From the NCBI RefSeq assembly GCF_014204945.1, contig NZ_JACHMN010000002.1, forward strand, positions 4,549,001 to 4,613,000: 64,000 nt of DNA, written 5' to 3'. Source of the DNA: Allocatelliglobosispora scoriae. GTDB taxonomy: Bacteria > Actinomycetota > Actinomycetes > Mycobacteriales > Micromonosporaceae. Of this stretch, positions 51,801 to 60,349 are shown piece after piece; the stretch's first letter is position 1, and each line of letters opens with the position of its first letter. A model generated the notes under the pieces. That model made no database searches, was not told where the DNA came from, and saw only the letters and a program-made list of their open reading frames with translations. Both the position numbers and the translations under genes were made by a program.

Positions 51801-52118
51801 CTAGTCGTCGGTGCTCGGTTCGAGCGTGATCGTCAGTGGTTCGGCGTGCAGCCAGATCCGCGGTGCCGTGATGCGGTCGAGGCGGGCGCGCAAGTCGCGG
51901 CGGATCTCGTCGGTGAGGGCGAGGTTCAGATGGCCGGCGGTCCATGACGGTCGGAGGCTGATCTCCACCGGCAGCCCGCAGAGGGTCGCGGTGATCGTGT
52001 TCTTCCAACCGCCCGGGCGCAGGTGTGCCCAAACGTCGGTGGCTGGTTCCAGCAGGGTGAGCAGGTTGTCGAGTTCGCGGCGGTCGAAGATGCCGTCGAA
52101 CATGTTCAGTAGCAGCAT
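51801..52118 (-). CDS. 105-aa island hypothetical protein
   Basis: ATG 52118 has GGAGG upstream. The protein (MLLLNMFDGIFDRRELDNLL, ending TLEPSTDD) is a compact alpha/beta small protein without known motif. It overlaps the upstream gene by 13 bases. Between its stop and the next gene lie about 150 bases plus leader copy 1. Confidence 0.6.
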   Translation of the reverse strand: MLLLNMFDGIFDRRELDNLLTLLEPATDVWAHLRPGGWKNTITATLCGLPVEISLRPSWTAGHLNLALTDEIRRDLRARLDRITAPRIWLHAEPLTITLEPSTDD

Positions 52119-52441
52119 GCGGCACCTCCGTCGTGCCCGCCCGCGGTCTGGTCCAGTGGCCCGTGTGCTCCTTGGGTGCAGGCCCAGCGCGAGTAGCGCG
52201 CCTCGAACAGGTACGTCCCCGCGTGCGGGGACGTGTAGAGCTTGTTGTCGCTTCCGTGCAGCATGGGCGACTGCTCGGCGCGCCGTTCGCGGTCGGCCTG
52301 GTAGGAGGCGCATGCCGGGCAGGAAGGGCCTTCGTGGCCTGGCTGGGCGTCGTTGATCTGTCTCATGGCGAACGGCAGCCGCCATTCACGGAGCACCTGG
52401 TCAACGGGCTGATGCCCGATGCCGGGGTTGTGGAATGCCAT
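52106..52441 (-). CDS. 111-aa island protein with CxxC
   Basis: ATG 52441 follows AGGAGAATCCG at the end of leader copy 2. The protein has GPSCPACASYQADRERR and WACTQGAHGPLDQTAG, with Cys residues that may bind zinc. It is one of the small island proteins. No function recognised. Confidence 0.6.
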   Translation of the reverse strand: MAFHNPGIGHQPVDQVLREWRLPFAMRQINDAQPGHEGPSCPACASYQADRERRAEQSPMLHGSDNKLYTSPHAGTYLFEARYSRWACTQGAHGPLDQTAGGHDGGAACCY

Positions 52442-52557
52442 CGGATTCTCCTGAGTGGTGGGTGGGGATCCGGGCACGGCTGTCGGCCGTGCCCGGATGG
52501 TGCGCGGGATCGCGCGGGTCGGCCGGGCGACGGCCGGGTGTGGTGCTGGCGCTACGT
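52442..52557 (-). repeat. Duplicated 5' leader, copy 2
   Basis: About 116 bp immediately upstream of the ATG at 52441. It has the hairpin ATCCGGGCACGGC (52468-52480) / GCCGTGCCCGGAT (52486-52498) and GGCCGGGCGACGGCCGG, as in copy 1. Confidence 0.85.
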
Positions 52558-52654
52558 GACGCGTAGCGGGGTCAGGCCTGCAGAGCGTTGCGTCCGCGGC
52601 CGGGCATCGGTGCGAGGTTGTGCAGGCTCATCAGCGTCTCCGCCGAAAATGTGG

Positions 52655-52912
52655 TCAGGGCAGGTGCAGGACGTGCGGGGTGCCGTCGTTGGCGAGGATG
52701 TGGACGGTGCCGTCGGGGCGTTCGAAGGTGAGCAGGGTCGCGGCCAGCCGCAGCGCGGTATTGATGACGTTGGTGCGGTTGTCGCCGGAGGCTGTAGTGA
52801 GCGCGTTGAGCGCCGTGACGGTGCGGCCGGGCGCGTTGAAGGTGATGCGGGTCAAGCCGCTGATGGTGGTGTCGCCGGTGTCGGGCGGCAGGTCCGTCTC
52901 TGATGCGGTCAT
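52655..52912 (-). CDS. 85-aa ribbon-helix-helix-like protein
   Basis: ATG 52912 with GGAG upstream. The segment LTRITFNAPGRTVTALNALT then NRTNVINTALRLAATLL fits a ribbon-helix-helix fold (strand, helix A, turn, helix B with the RTxVINxALR pattern). Such proteins are small repressors or relaxosome factors. It is a candidate for binding the repeated CTGTCAGGT motifs nearby; that link is speculative. Confidence 0.65.
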   Translation of the reverse strand: MTASETDLPPDTGDTTISGLTRITFNAPGRTVTALNALTTASGDNRTNVINTALRLAATLLTFERPDGTVHILANDGTPHVLHLP

Positions 52913-52976
52913 GAGATCTCCAGGGTGCGAGGAAGGTACGCGTCGGATCGCGTGCCTTCGGATAGGCGGATGAGGG

Positions 52977-53438
52977 TTACTTGGTGAGTCGGCGAAGGGT
53001 GAGGTGGGCCTCCTTGAGGTGCCCGGCGCAGACCTCGCCGTTGGTGCCGGCGGTGCTGAGGCTGTCGGTGAGGGCTCGCAGGTCCGCGGCGGGAACGTCG
53101 GAGAGTTCGTCGAAAGCGCGGGCGTCGACCCGTTCGGCGAGGAACTGGACGATCTGGGTCAGGTGGGCCTGGATGAGGTTGAGGCCGTTGAGGAGGCGGC
53201 TCAGTTCGATCAGGTCGTGGCGGCGGACGGCGTAGGTGAGGTTGTCGCCGAGGTGCTCGACAGCGACCAGGATCACGTCCGTCGTGGCGACGGTCTTGGC
53301 CACGCTGTAGTAGGACTCGTCGTGGAAGAGCCGGGCGACCTGTTCGATGACGGCCTGGCCGTCGTCGTCGAGGCGCGGGGCGCCGGGCAGCTGGGCGAAC
53401 CAGTCGCCGTCTGTCAGGTACCAGGTGTGCTTGAGCAT
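52977..53438 (-). CDS. 153-aa island hypothetical protein
   Basis: ATG 53438 with a strong GGAGG. The protein (MLKHTWYLTDGDWFAQLPGA onward) is helical, with HLTQIVQFLAERVDARAFDE, and ends LTLRRLTK. No motif recognised. It is the first gene of the leftward small-gene block, and its promoter probably lies in the repeat-rich region to the right. Confidence 0.6.
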   Translation of the reverse strand: MLKHTWYLTDGDWFAQLPGAPRLDDDGQAVIEQVARLFHDESYYSVAKTVATTDVILVAVEHLGDNLTYAVRRHDLIELSRLLNGLNLIQAHLTQIVQFLAERVDARAFDELSDVPAADLRALTDSLSTAGTNGEVCAGHLKEAHLTLRRLTK

Positions 53439-54106
53439 GCTGTCCTCCAGGGACACAAAAGGGAGGCGACCACCGGGTGGTGGCCGCCTGAAGGGATGGG
53501 CGTACCGCACCCCGGGCGTATGCGCGGGGCGTGGGCTTTATGGGTGCCGGATCTGGGCTGGCGAGGGCGGCCGACCGTGCGGTGGGCATGGTGCCGTCGC
53601 GGGAGGCATCAGATCGGGGCACATAAGAAATAAGGAGAACCTCCAGGCTATGCGCGCCCGAGCCCGGATAGGTGCCGTTGTCAGGTCGGATCTTCTGGCA
53701 GAACCTGACAGCCCTGCTGCCGCAGTGGCTCTGTCAGGTTTCCCCGCGCTGCGGGACTCGTGCGGGACTCAGTCCGTGTCGGTCGCGGCCGGCTGCGGGA
53801 CAGGTCCCGCTTCACGGCTGGCGGAGCGGGACATCAAGCGGGACCGTCCCGCCGCCCGGTGACGGCGGGTCCCGTCATCGGGACACATACGGTCCCGCAC
53901 GTGGATCGCCGGTGCGGGACCGCGTACGGGGCCCGCTGACACCGGGGTCGGGGCTCGCCGTGAGTAGCGGGACTTCTACCCGCCCGGCAGGGTCTTATAC
54001 GACCGGGGCGGCGGGACAGGGCTGAGCTGCCCCCATCCCGCCGCCCCCGCTACTGGCCCAGGCAGGACAGCCCACGGCCATCAGGCCTACGACCTGCCCC
54101 TACGTG
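53439..54106. other. Repeat-rich non-coding region with GCGGGAC array
   Basis: Between 53751 and 54017 there are eight GCGGGAC heptamers (53751, 53762, 53795, 53826, 53838, 53914, 53967, 54011) and three inverted GTCCCGC (53804, 53846, 53892). To the left, ACCTGACAG (53703-53711) and CTGTCAGGT (53731-53739) form a dyad with a 19-nt spacer. The layout resembles iterons of a replication or transfer origin plus an operator. No gene is seen. Confidence 0.65.
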
Positions 54107-54982
54107 TCAGGAATCCGGATCCGACAGGTGGTAGTTCGATATCGCGCGGCGCAGGACCCAGACGTCCTCGTGTGCCACGAGGTGCACCGGGACGCCTTCG
54201 GAGCGGGCACGACGGACCGCCATCAGGCCGAACATGCTGGCCCGGTGCACGATCTGCCCGTCGCGGACGGCGGCGAGCATCGCCGCGCACCGCTCTACCG
54301 GGACCAGTCCGGCCGCCAGGGCGACCGCGAGCAGTTCGCCGGGTAGGTCCACGAAGTCGTCCCGCTGGCGGCGTACCGGTCGGCAGGTGATGACCACGGT
54401 CCCGCCGGGACGCAGCAGCTGGTAGCTTGCCGCCAGGATCTCGGCGAACCCGTCGAGCAAGCGGGACCATCCCGCATACGCCAGGTTCCCGCGTTCGCGG
54501 TCCCCATAGAGGTGGTCCCGCTTGCGTACCCCGGTACTCGTCGCCCGCACCAGCCCGTGAGTTCCCCTGCCGTAGGGCGGGGAGGTGAGCACGAGTCCCA
54601 CCTTCCCGACCGCAGACGCGGGCACCAGATCGAGCAGCTGCGTGGCGTCGCCGGTGATGACTCGTCCGGCGCCGGCCGCGCCCTGAGACGAAGCCAGCTC
54701 GATGTTGGCTTGCGCCAGGGCGGTGAAGCGGGGCTCGATGTCGATCCCGATGCCTTCCCGCCCCAGGTGCATGGCCTCCACGAGGGTGGTGCCCGACCCG
54801 CACATCGGGTCGAACACCAGGTCACCCTCAGCGGTGTAGGTGCGTATGGCGTGCGCGGCCAGGTTCGGCAGCATCTTGCCCGGGTGGCTGCTGCTCTCCG
54901 GGACGTAGCGGCCTCGCCGCTGGTCCCGGGAAGGTTGCTGGCAGGTCAGCCACACCGACGTGACCGGCATCGGCTCCGTCAT
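54107..54982 (-). CDS. DNA methyltransferase (N4-cytosine or N6-adenine type)
   Basis: This 291-aa protein starts at ATG 54982, overlapping the upstream gene (ATGA). SAM motif I is LVFDPMCGSGTTLVEAMHL near residue 57; catalytic motif IV is LVLTSPPYGRG near 130. SPPY is usual for N4-cytosine or N6-adenine methylation. The target-recognition part (about 150-175) is short. No restriction gene is adjacent, so it may be an orphan methylase that protects the element on entering a new host. Confidence 0.85.
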   Translation of the reverse strand: MTEPMPVTSVWLTCQQPSRDQRRGRYVPESSSHPGKMLPNLAAHAIRTYTAEGDLVFDPMCGSGTTLVEAMHLGREGIGIDIEPRFTALAQANIELASSQGAAGAGRVITGDATQLLDLVPASAVGKVGLVLTSPPYGRGTHGLVRATSTGVRKRDHLYGDRERGNLAYAGWSRLLDGFAEILAASYQLLRPGGTVVITCRPVRRQRDDFVDLPGELLAVALAAGLVPVERCAAMLAAVRDGQIVHRASMFGLMAVRRARSEGVPVHLVAHEDVWVLRRAISNYHLSDPDS

Positions 54983-55551
54983 CGCCCACCCCCGCTTCCG
55001 GCCGCGCTGAGCGTCATGATCAGCACGTCGGTGTGGATGTCCAGCAGTGTCTGCATGCGGGGCCGGGGCGGCTGGTCGGCCGCCACGATGTGCTGCAGGT
55101 AGTTCAGGCCCGCCTCCTTGGCGGCGATGATGACGTCGACCGGCGCGGTCACGTCGTGGCCGAGAAGGACGGCCACGCAGCCGCCCGGCAGCAGCGCGTC
55201 GCGGCAGCGGCCGAAGAACTCGACCGCCGAGGCCGGGCTGTCGACCGGCCAGCCGGTGACGATGAGCCGCGCGGGCTCGCGCCCCCAGCCGGTCTGCCGG
55301 GCCGCCTGCAGGTGGCTGCGGCGGCTGGCCGCGATGACCGCGCGGGCCAGCTGCGGTCCGTCGACCAGATCGATGATCAGCTCGCCGGGGTGGGTGAGGT
55401 TGTGTACGAGCCGCACACCCATCTGGTTGGACATGGTGTCGCCCTTGCGCGGGGCGGGCACCGGCCAGACGGTGATCGGCACGGGCGGGATGCCCGGCAC
55501 GACGTCCCCGACCGGGACCGGTGCGCTGTAGCGGTTGGTGTTATCGGTCAT
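54979..55551 (-). CDS. 190-aa island protein, methyltransferase-like C-domain
   Basis: I choose ATG 55551 (MTDNTNRYSAPVPVGDVVPG). The N-terminal 45 residues are Pro-rich; the rest (LIIDLVDGPQLARAVIAASR, GWPVDSPASAVEFFGRCRDA, LLPGGCVAVLLGH) has the strand-helix pattern of a Rossmann-type methyltransferase that lacks a clear SAM motif. It is coupled to the true methyltransferase. It could be a non-catalytic partner. Confidence 0.6.
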   Translation of the reverse strand: MTDNTNRYSAPVPVGDVVPGIPPVPITVWPVPAPRKGDTMSNQMGVRLVHNLTHPGELIIDLVDGPQLARAVIAASRRSHLQAARQTGWGREPARLIVTGWPVDSPASAVEFFGRCRDALLPGGCVAVLLGHDVTAPVDVIIAAKEAGLNYLQHIVAADQPPRPRMQTLLDIHTDVLIMTLSAAGSGGGR

Positions 55552-55648
55552 GGGCACGGTGGCCCCCGGACCGGCGGGCGTACTGACAGCTACCAGAACG
55601 GCGCTGTTGGGCCGATCGAACTCGGCCCCCACCTGACAAGACCAGTCA

Positions 55649-57822
55649 GTGCGCCGTGAGGCGCTGTTGTTCGAGTGGAGGTGAGAGACCACCACCTGCC
55701 GCCTGTCGCAGCAGGCGGTTGTAGCTGAGGGCAGCCTCGCCCGGGTGGTGCCGGGTGGGGTGGGAGCAGCCCTGACAAAGCCGGGACGTGCCAGTACTGC
55801 CAGATGGTGCGGGTTCGGCGAGCGAGACGGAGAGGAGTACGCGAGGAACCGATGTTGTAAAGCCCCTTAATCTGTCGCCGGCTCGAACCTGGTGGATGTG
55901 GGCTGGATACGGTGCTTCTCCGCCTTGTGTTAGGTGGCGGGGATCTTCCGGGCGGGTTCTGACTGACCGGTCTGGGAGGCCATGGGGAAGGTCTGCGGCG
56001 TACCCATGGCGATGCCGTAGGGGCACAGTCGGGCTCCTCCTTCGACAAGCGAGCAGCAGTGAACACGGGAACCACCTGGTCGTGGTTCCCCGCGCCGCGC
56101 CGCCAGCGTGGTGGTGGGGATAGGCGCACCGACCGCTGAACGGGCCGGGTGGGGCGGAGCCGCCGTAGTACTCCGAGCCGGGGAAAGCCCGGTACATGGG
56201 GAAGGGCGGCAGCGGTTACGCGAAGGGAAGGAAGCTGTAATGCCGCAAGACGCGACGCCGAACGGCGACGCTCCACCGGAACGGGCCGTTGGTCCGTATC
56301 GGCGGGTAGTGGAGATGCAGGCCAAGCTTCACCGTTGGGCGGCGGCCGATCCCGGCCGCCGGTTCGATGACCTGTTCAACCTCGTGCACGACCCGGCGAC
56401 GCTGCTGATGGCGTACGTCCGGGTCGCGGGCAACCTGGGCGCGCGGACGCCCGGCGTGGACGGCCTGACGGTCGCCGACCTCGAGGCGCGCATCGGCGTG
56501 CCCGGGTTCCTGAACGACCTGCGAGCGTCTCTCAAGGACGGTTCGTTCCGGCCGCTGCCGGTGCGGGAACGCAAGATCCCGAAGCCGGGAGGGTCGGGTA
56601 AGGTCCGCAAGCTCGGTATTCCGACGGTCGCGGATCGGGTTGTTCAGGCGGCGCTGAAGCTGGTGCTGGAACCGATTTTCGAGGCCGACTTCGAGCCGGT
56701 CTCGTTCGGGTTCCGGCCCCTGCGGCGCGCTCAGGACGCGGTGGCCGACATCCAGATGTATGGCACCCACGGTTACCGGTGGGTGCTGGACGCCGACATC
56801 GAGGCGTGTTTCGACTCGATCGGTCACGTCGCGTTGATGGACCGCGTCCGACTGAGGGTTAAGGACAAGCGTGTTCTGGCGCTGGTGAAGGCGTTCCTCA
56901 AGGCCGGAGTGCTCACCGAGCACGGCGACCGGCAGGACACCCACACCGGCACGCCGCAGGGCGGCATCCTGTCTCCGCTGCTGGCCAACATCGCCCTGAC
57001 GGTGCTCGATGAGCACCTGATGGAGCCGTGGCAGCCGGGCGGGACGATGGCGAGCGCCTACGCCCGCGCCAAGCTGCGTAAGCACGGGTCGGCGACGTGG
57101 CGGCTGGTCCGCTATGCCGACGATTTCGTGATCCTCGTCCACGGGAACGAGGAGCACGTACGGCAGTTGCACGAGGACGTCGCCCGTGTGCTGGCACCTC
57201 TGGGCCTACGGCTGTCACCGGCCAAGACCCGGATAGTCCACATGAGCGACGGGTTCGACTTCCTGGGGTTCCACATCCGGTGGCGCCGCAAGCGAGGCTC
57301 GAACAAGTGGCACGTGTACACGTTCATCGCCAAACGGCCGATCCGGTCGATCAAGGCGAAGATCCGTGCACTGACACGCAGGAGATCACAGCAGGACCTG
57401 GCCTCAGTGCTGACCCGCCTGAACGCGGTCATGCACGGCTGGGCCAACTATTTCCGGCACGCCGTAGCGAAGGACACCTTCAGCATGCTCGACAGCTTTG
57501 CCTGGCGGCGGCTGAGCAGCATGCTCATGCTACGACACCGCTGGAACTGGACGGCCTTCCGGCGCCGACACACCACGCCCACCGGGCGGTGGTTACCGAT
57601 CAGCGCGGATGGGATCGAGTACCGGCGCATCGCGGCCATACCCGTGACCCGCTACCGCTGGCGCTCCACCACGATCCCCAGCCCCTGGCCTGCACCCGCC
57701 AACGCCTGACGACAGCAACCGTGGAGAGCCCGTTGCGTGGAGACGCGCACGGCGGGTTCGGAGAGCGGCGTGAGGAAACGGATCAGGAGCAATCCTGACA
57801 CCGCGCCTCACGCCGACTCTAC
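55649..57822 (+). mobile_element. Group II intron with maturase
   Basis: The 5' end GTGCGCC (55649) matches the group II GUGYG boundary. The maturase ORF lies inside. A 34-nt domain V is recognisable at 57726-57759 (GAGCCCGTTGCGTGGAGACG, then a pairing GGCGGGTTC). Domain VI and a CTCTAC-type 3' end follow, ending about 57822. It is inserted between ACCAGTCA and GCCCGCC in an intergenic region, so it interrupts no gene. Ends are inferred from motifs and may be a few bases off. Confidence 0.8.
56240..57709 (+). CDS. ltrA: Group II intron reverse transcriptase/maturase
   Basis: I choose ATG 56240, behind GGAAGG. The 489-aa protein has RT blocks: GVDGLTVADLE, RPLPVRERKIPKPGGSGKVR, SFGFRPLRRAQDAV, VLDADIEACFDSI, GTPQGGILSPLLANIAL and the catalytic VRYADDFVILV. 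A maturase/X domain follows (RTRLNAVMHGWANYFRHAV-like segment). No HNH endonuclease domain is seen at the C-terminus. It splices and retrohomes the intron. Catalytic Asp residues are intact. Confidence 0.93.
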   Translation: MPQDATPNGDAPPERAVGPYRRVVEMQAKLHRWAAADPGRRFDDLFNLVHDPATLLMAYVRVAGNLGARTPGVDGLTVADLEARIGVPGFLNDLRASLKDGSFRPLPVRERKIPKPGGSGKVRKLGIPTVADRVVQAALKLVLEPIFEADFEPVSFGFRPLRRAQDAVADIQMYGTHGYRWVLDADIEACFDSIGHVALMDRVRLRVKDKRVLALVKAFLKAGVLTEHGDRQDTHTGTPQGGILSPLLANIALTVLDEHLMEPWQPGGTMASAYARAKLRKHGSATWRLVRYADDFVILVHGNEEHVRQLHEDVARVLAPLGLRLSPAKTRIVHMSDGFDFLGFHIRWRRKRGSNKWHVYTFIAKRPIRSIKAKIRALTRRRSQQDLASVLTRLNAVMHGWANYFRHAVAKDTFSMLDSFAWRRLSSMLMLRHRWNWTAFRRRHTTPTGRWLPISADGIEYRRIAAIPVTRYRWRSTTIPSPWPAPANA

Positions 57823-57843
57823 GCCCGCCGGACCTCTGAGCCG

Positions 57844-57915
57844 TCTGACAGGCGAAAACCTGACACGACCTGTCCAAACCTGTCCCGATCTGACAGAGCC
57901 TTCTGCTGTCAGATC
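57844..57915. promoter_or_regulatory. Operator cluster (CTGACAG motifs)
   Basis: GATCTGACAG (57887-57896) and CTGTCAGATC (57906-57915) form a perfect 10-bp dyad with a 9-nt spacer. Additional CTGACAG (57845) and CCTGACA (57859) copies precede it. It lies 69 bases upstream of the gene at 57984. Confidence 0.65.
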
Positions 57916-57983
57916 GCCGCACTCCAATCGAGGTCATGAGCCGCCGCAGCCGGCGTTCGGCTCGACCCACGAGGGGACAACAC

Positions 57984-58745
57984 ATGCCAACCACCACCAC
58001 TTTCCGCACCAGCGGCGCGCTGGGCCAGGCCGAGAAGGCGTTCGAGCTGCTGACCTGCGAACCCGCCCCGCTATCGTTCGACGCCCGCCCGGTGCCGGGC
58101 CTGCCGAACAAGACCCTGCCCCTGGACGCGCTGCGCAAGCTGGTGCTGTTCGAGCGCTACGACTCCGCCACCGTCGACGCGCTGTGGCGGCAGTTGGCTA
58201 TGCACGCCCGCGAGTGGGGACCAGCGTGGGTCGTCGGCGCGATCGGCGTCGCACTGCCCGCTCTCACGCACCTCGCGGCGAAGATCAGCCGTGGGCGCGC
58301 CCGCCACGCCGAAGACGTCAACAGCGAGGTCCTTGCCGGGTTCCTGGCCGCGCTGCGGACCGCCGACCTGGACACGCCCCGGCTGTGGCTGCGGCTGTGC
58401 TGGGCGGCCTGGCGGGCCGGGGCCGCGGTCATCAAGCCCCACGACACCGAGGAGCTGCCGCTGGACCTGCCCAGCGGATCGCGGACGCCGAAGAAGCCCT
58501 ACGGCCACCCGGACCTGCTGCTCGGCCGGGCTGCCGCCGCCGGCCTCATCACCATGGAAGCCGCCGAACTCATCAGCGCCACCCGCTTCGGTGACTCCCT
58601 CATCGAGCAGCTGGCCGCCGAGCAGGGCATCACCGCCTCCGCGCTGCGGATGCGCAGAAGGCGCGCCGAGCGCGTCGTCGGCGCGGCGGTCAAGCGTGGC
58701 GACCTGTCCGGCCCAGTCCGCACGCAGCTGGCGAGTCCGCGCTGA
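57984..58745 (+). CDS. 253-aa helix-turn-helix island protein
   Basis: ATG 57984 follows GAGGGG. The C-terminus carries LIEQLAAEQGITASALRMRR then RRAERVV, a sigma-region-4-like helix-turn-helix. The middle is helical (VVGAIGVALPALTHLAAKIS, then AEDVNSEVLAGFLAALR). The layout resembles sigma-like accessory proteins placed ahead of type IV transfer genes in actinobacterial elements. It is preceded by the operator cluster and followed by another. It may regulate the transfer operon. Confidence 0.65.
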   Translation: MPTTTTFRTSGALGQAEKAFELLTCEPAPLSFDARPVPGLPNKTLPLDALRKLVLFERYDSATVDALWRQLAMHAREWGPAWVVGAIGVALPALTHLAAKISRGRARHAEDVNSEVLAGFLAALRTADLDTPRLWLRLCWAAWRAGAAVIKPHDTEELPLDLPSGSRTPKKPYGHPDLLLGRAAAAGLITMEAAELISATRFGDSLIEQLAAEQGITASALRMRRRRAERVVGAAVKRGDLSGPVRTQLASPR

Positions 58746-59136
58746 CCGCCTGACCGCCCGATAACCCGCACCCCACCAGGCCGCCCCGGGCATCTGCCCA
58801 GGGCGGCCTCTTTGCGTCCATCCCAGCTGCGTCTGCGGCGCGGCGACGCTGTCAGGTTCGGTGAGCGGCGGGCGCGGTCAGGTTCCGACAGGTCGTGACA
58901 GGTTCGAGGCCGGTTCGATCGGCCTGACAGCCCGGATCTGGGCGGTGCATGTCATCCACGGCATGCCCGCCCGGTGGGGACAACCCACGGGCGAGGCCCA
59001 CAGGTCCGGCACGGCTGGCGCGGCGTACTGACACCGCAACCCTTCCCTTGCAAGGGAGGAGCGCCCCCACCGGACCTTCTCAGGGCTTCGCCCGGTCCCC
59101 ACCGCGGCGGCCACCACATCCCTGTGGAGCGCCGCA
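58746..59136. other. Intergenic control region of the transfer operon
   Basis: It holds CTGTCAGGT (58849-58857), GACAGGT-type copies (about 58888 and 58898), CCTGACAG (58923-58930) and a 14-bp perfect palindrome TCCCTTGCAAGGGA (59044-59057), 80 bases before the pilin start. A GGCCGCCCCGGGC/GCCCAGGGCGGCC-type hairpin near 58780-58807 may end the preceding gene. No ORF is convincing. Confidence 0.6.
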
Positions 59137-59433
59137 ATGCACACAACTCTGACCTACCTCGCCGACCTCGCCGCTGCCGCACCGCAGCCGCCGGCGGGCC
59201 CGAAAACCCTTCCCGAGGTCATCGAAGGCATCCGCCTGTGGATCATGGGGATCCTCGCCGCCGTCGCCACGATGTTCCTCGCGGTCGCCGGCCTGCGTTA
59301 CATGGCCGCTGGAGGCGACCCCGCCCAGGTCGAGCAGGCCAAAGGCAACTTCAGGAGCGCGTTGATCGGTTACGCGCTCGCCGTGCTGGCCCCGGTCGTG
59401 CTGACCGTCCTGCAGGGCATCCTGGGCGGCTGA
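59137..59433 (+). CDS. VirB2/TrbC-like pilin subunit
   Basis: This 98-aa protein has two hydrophobic helices (IMGILAAVATMFLAVAGLRY and ALIGYALAVLAPVVLTVLQG) separated by a short polar loop with GGDPAQVEQAKGNF. That is the standard VirB2/TrbC-like layout for type IV secretion in Gram-positives. It is the first gene of the transfer operon. A signal-like N-terminus is short. Confidence 0.75.
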   Translation: MHTTLTYLADLAAAAPQPPAGPKTLPEVIEGIRLWIMGILAAVATMFLAVAGLRYMAAGGDPAQVEQAKGNFRSALIGYALAVLAPVVLTVLQGILGG

Positions 59434-59443
59434 GGGCACCGTC

Positions 59444-60349
59444 ATGGTCAACTGGCTGATGGGCGGGCTGGTCGACTGGCTCGCCGAGCGGTTGCAGGAC
59501 CTGCTCGGCGGGCTCCTCGCCTACCTCACCTCATCGATGTTCCTCTCACCGGACGTCACCGTCCTGCCGCAGGTGCAGACGATCGCGGGCAAGAGCGCCC
59601 TGGTCGTCAACTCCTGCTTCGTCCTGGCGATCATCGCCGTAGGTATCGCCACGATGGTCGGCGGCTCGGTCGAGATGCGTTACGGCATCAAGGATCTGGT
59701 GCCCCGGCTGATCGTCGGGGCCGTCGCGTCGAACTTCGCTGTACCGCTGTGCGCGGCGCTCATCGAGATCGCCAACGCGCTGACGGTCTCCATGGTCGGC
59801 ACGGCCGCGCCGACGACCGAGGCGGTCAACATGGCGCGCACCCACGTCACCGCCGCCCTGTCAGATCCCGCCAACGCCCTGGTCGCGCTCATCATCGGGC
59901 TGATCATCGTCGGGCTGATGTTCACCCTCGTCACCGGCTGGATCGTGCGCGTCGGGGTCCTGATCATCCTGGCCGGGATCGCCCCGGTCGCCCTCGCCTG
60001 CTACGCCACGCCATGGACGCAAGGGGCTGCACAGCTGTGGTGGCGGACCCTGCTGGGCTGCCTCGGCACCGCCACCCTGCAGGCCATCGCGTTCTCCACC
60101 GGCATCCACCTGCTGACCGACCCGGACGCCAACCTGCCGACCCTGCTGGGCCTGCCCGGCTCCGACGTCCTGAACCTGCTGCTCGTCGCAGTGCTGCTCT
60201 GGGTCACCATCAAGATCCCGGGCATGATGAGCCGGTTCGTGACCCGCAAGGGCGGAACGAACACGGGCGGAGTCCTGCTGCGGGCGGTGCTGATCCAGAC
60301 CGTCACCCGCAAGCTGCCGTTCGGCCGCGCGGTGCGAGGCGGACGATGA
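59444..60349 (+). CDS. VirB6/TrbL-like membrane channel protein
   Basis: This 301-aa protein begins at ATG 59444, 10 bases after the pilin stop. It has about five to six membrane helices (for example SALVVNSCFVLAIIAVGIAT, ALVALIIGLIIVGLMFTLVT, VGVLIILAGIAPVALACYAT and VLNLLLVAVLLWVTIKI). An amphipathic N-terminal helix (WLAERLQDLLGGLLAYLTSS) precedes them. This fits the inner-membrane channel of a type IV secretion system. It overlaps the next gene (ATGA). Confidence 0.8.
   Translation: MVNWLMGGLVDWLAERLQDLLGGLLAYLTSSMFLSPDVTVLPQVQTIAGKSALVVNSCFVLAIIAVGIATMVGGSVEMRYGIKDLVPRLIVGAVASNFAVPLCAALIEIANALTVSMVGTAAPTTEAVNMARTHVTAALSDPANALVALIIGLIIVGLMFTLVTGWIVRVGVLIILAGIAPVALACYATPWTQGAAQLWWRTLLGCLGTATLQAIAFSTGIHLLTDPDANLPTLLGLPGSDVLNLLLVAVLLWVTIKIPGMMSRFVTRKGGTNTGGVLLRAVLIQTVTRKLPFGRAVRGGR

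Noticed and set aside
56216-57172. 318-aa minus-strand ORF in the intron
   Set aside because: Shadow of the reverse transcriptase frame.
59749-60345. Upstream extension of the PrgI frame
   Set aside because: Overlaps the VirB6-like gene in another frame. Arg/His-rich shadow; ATG 60346 is in a standard overlap.
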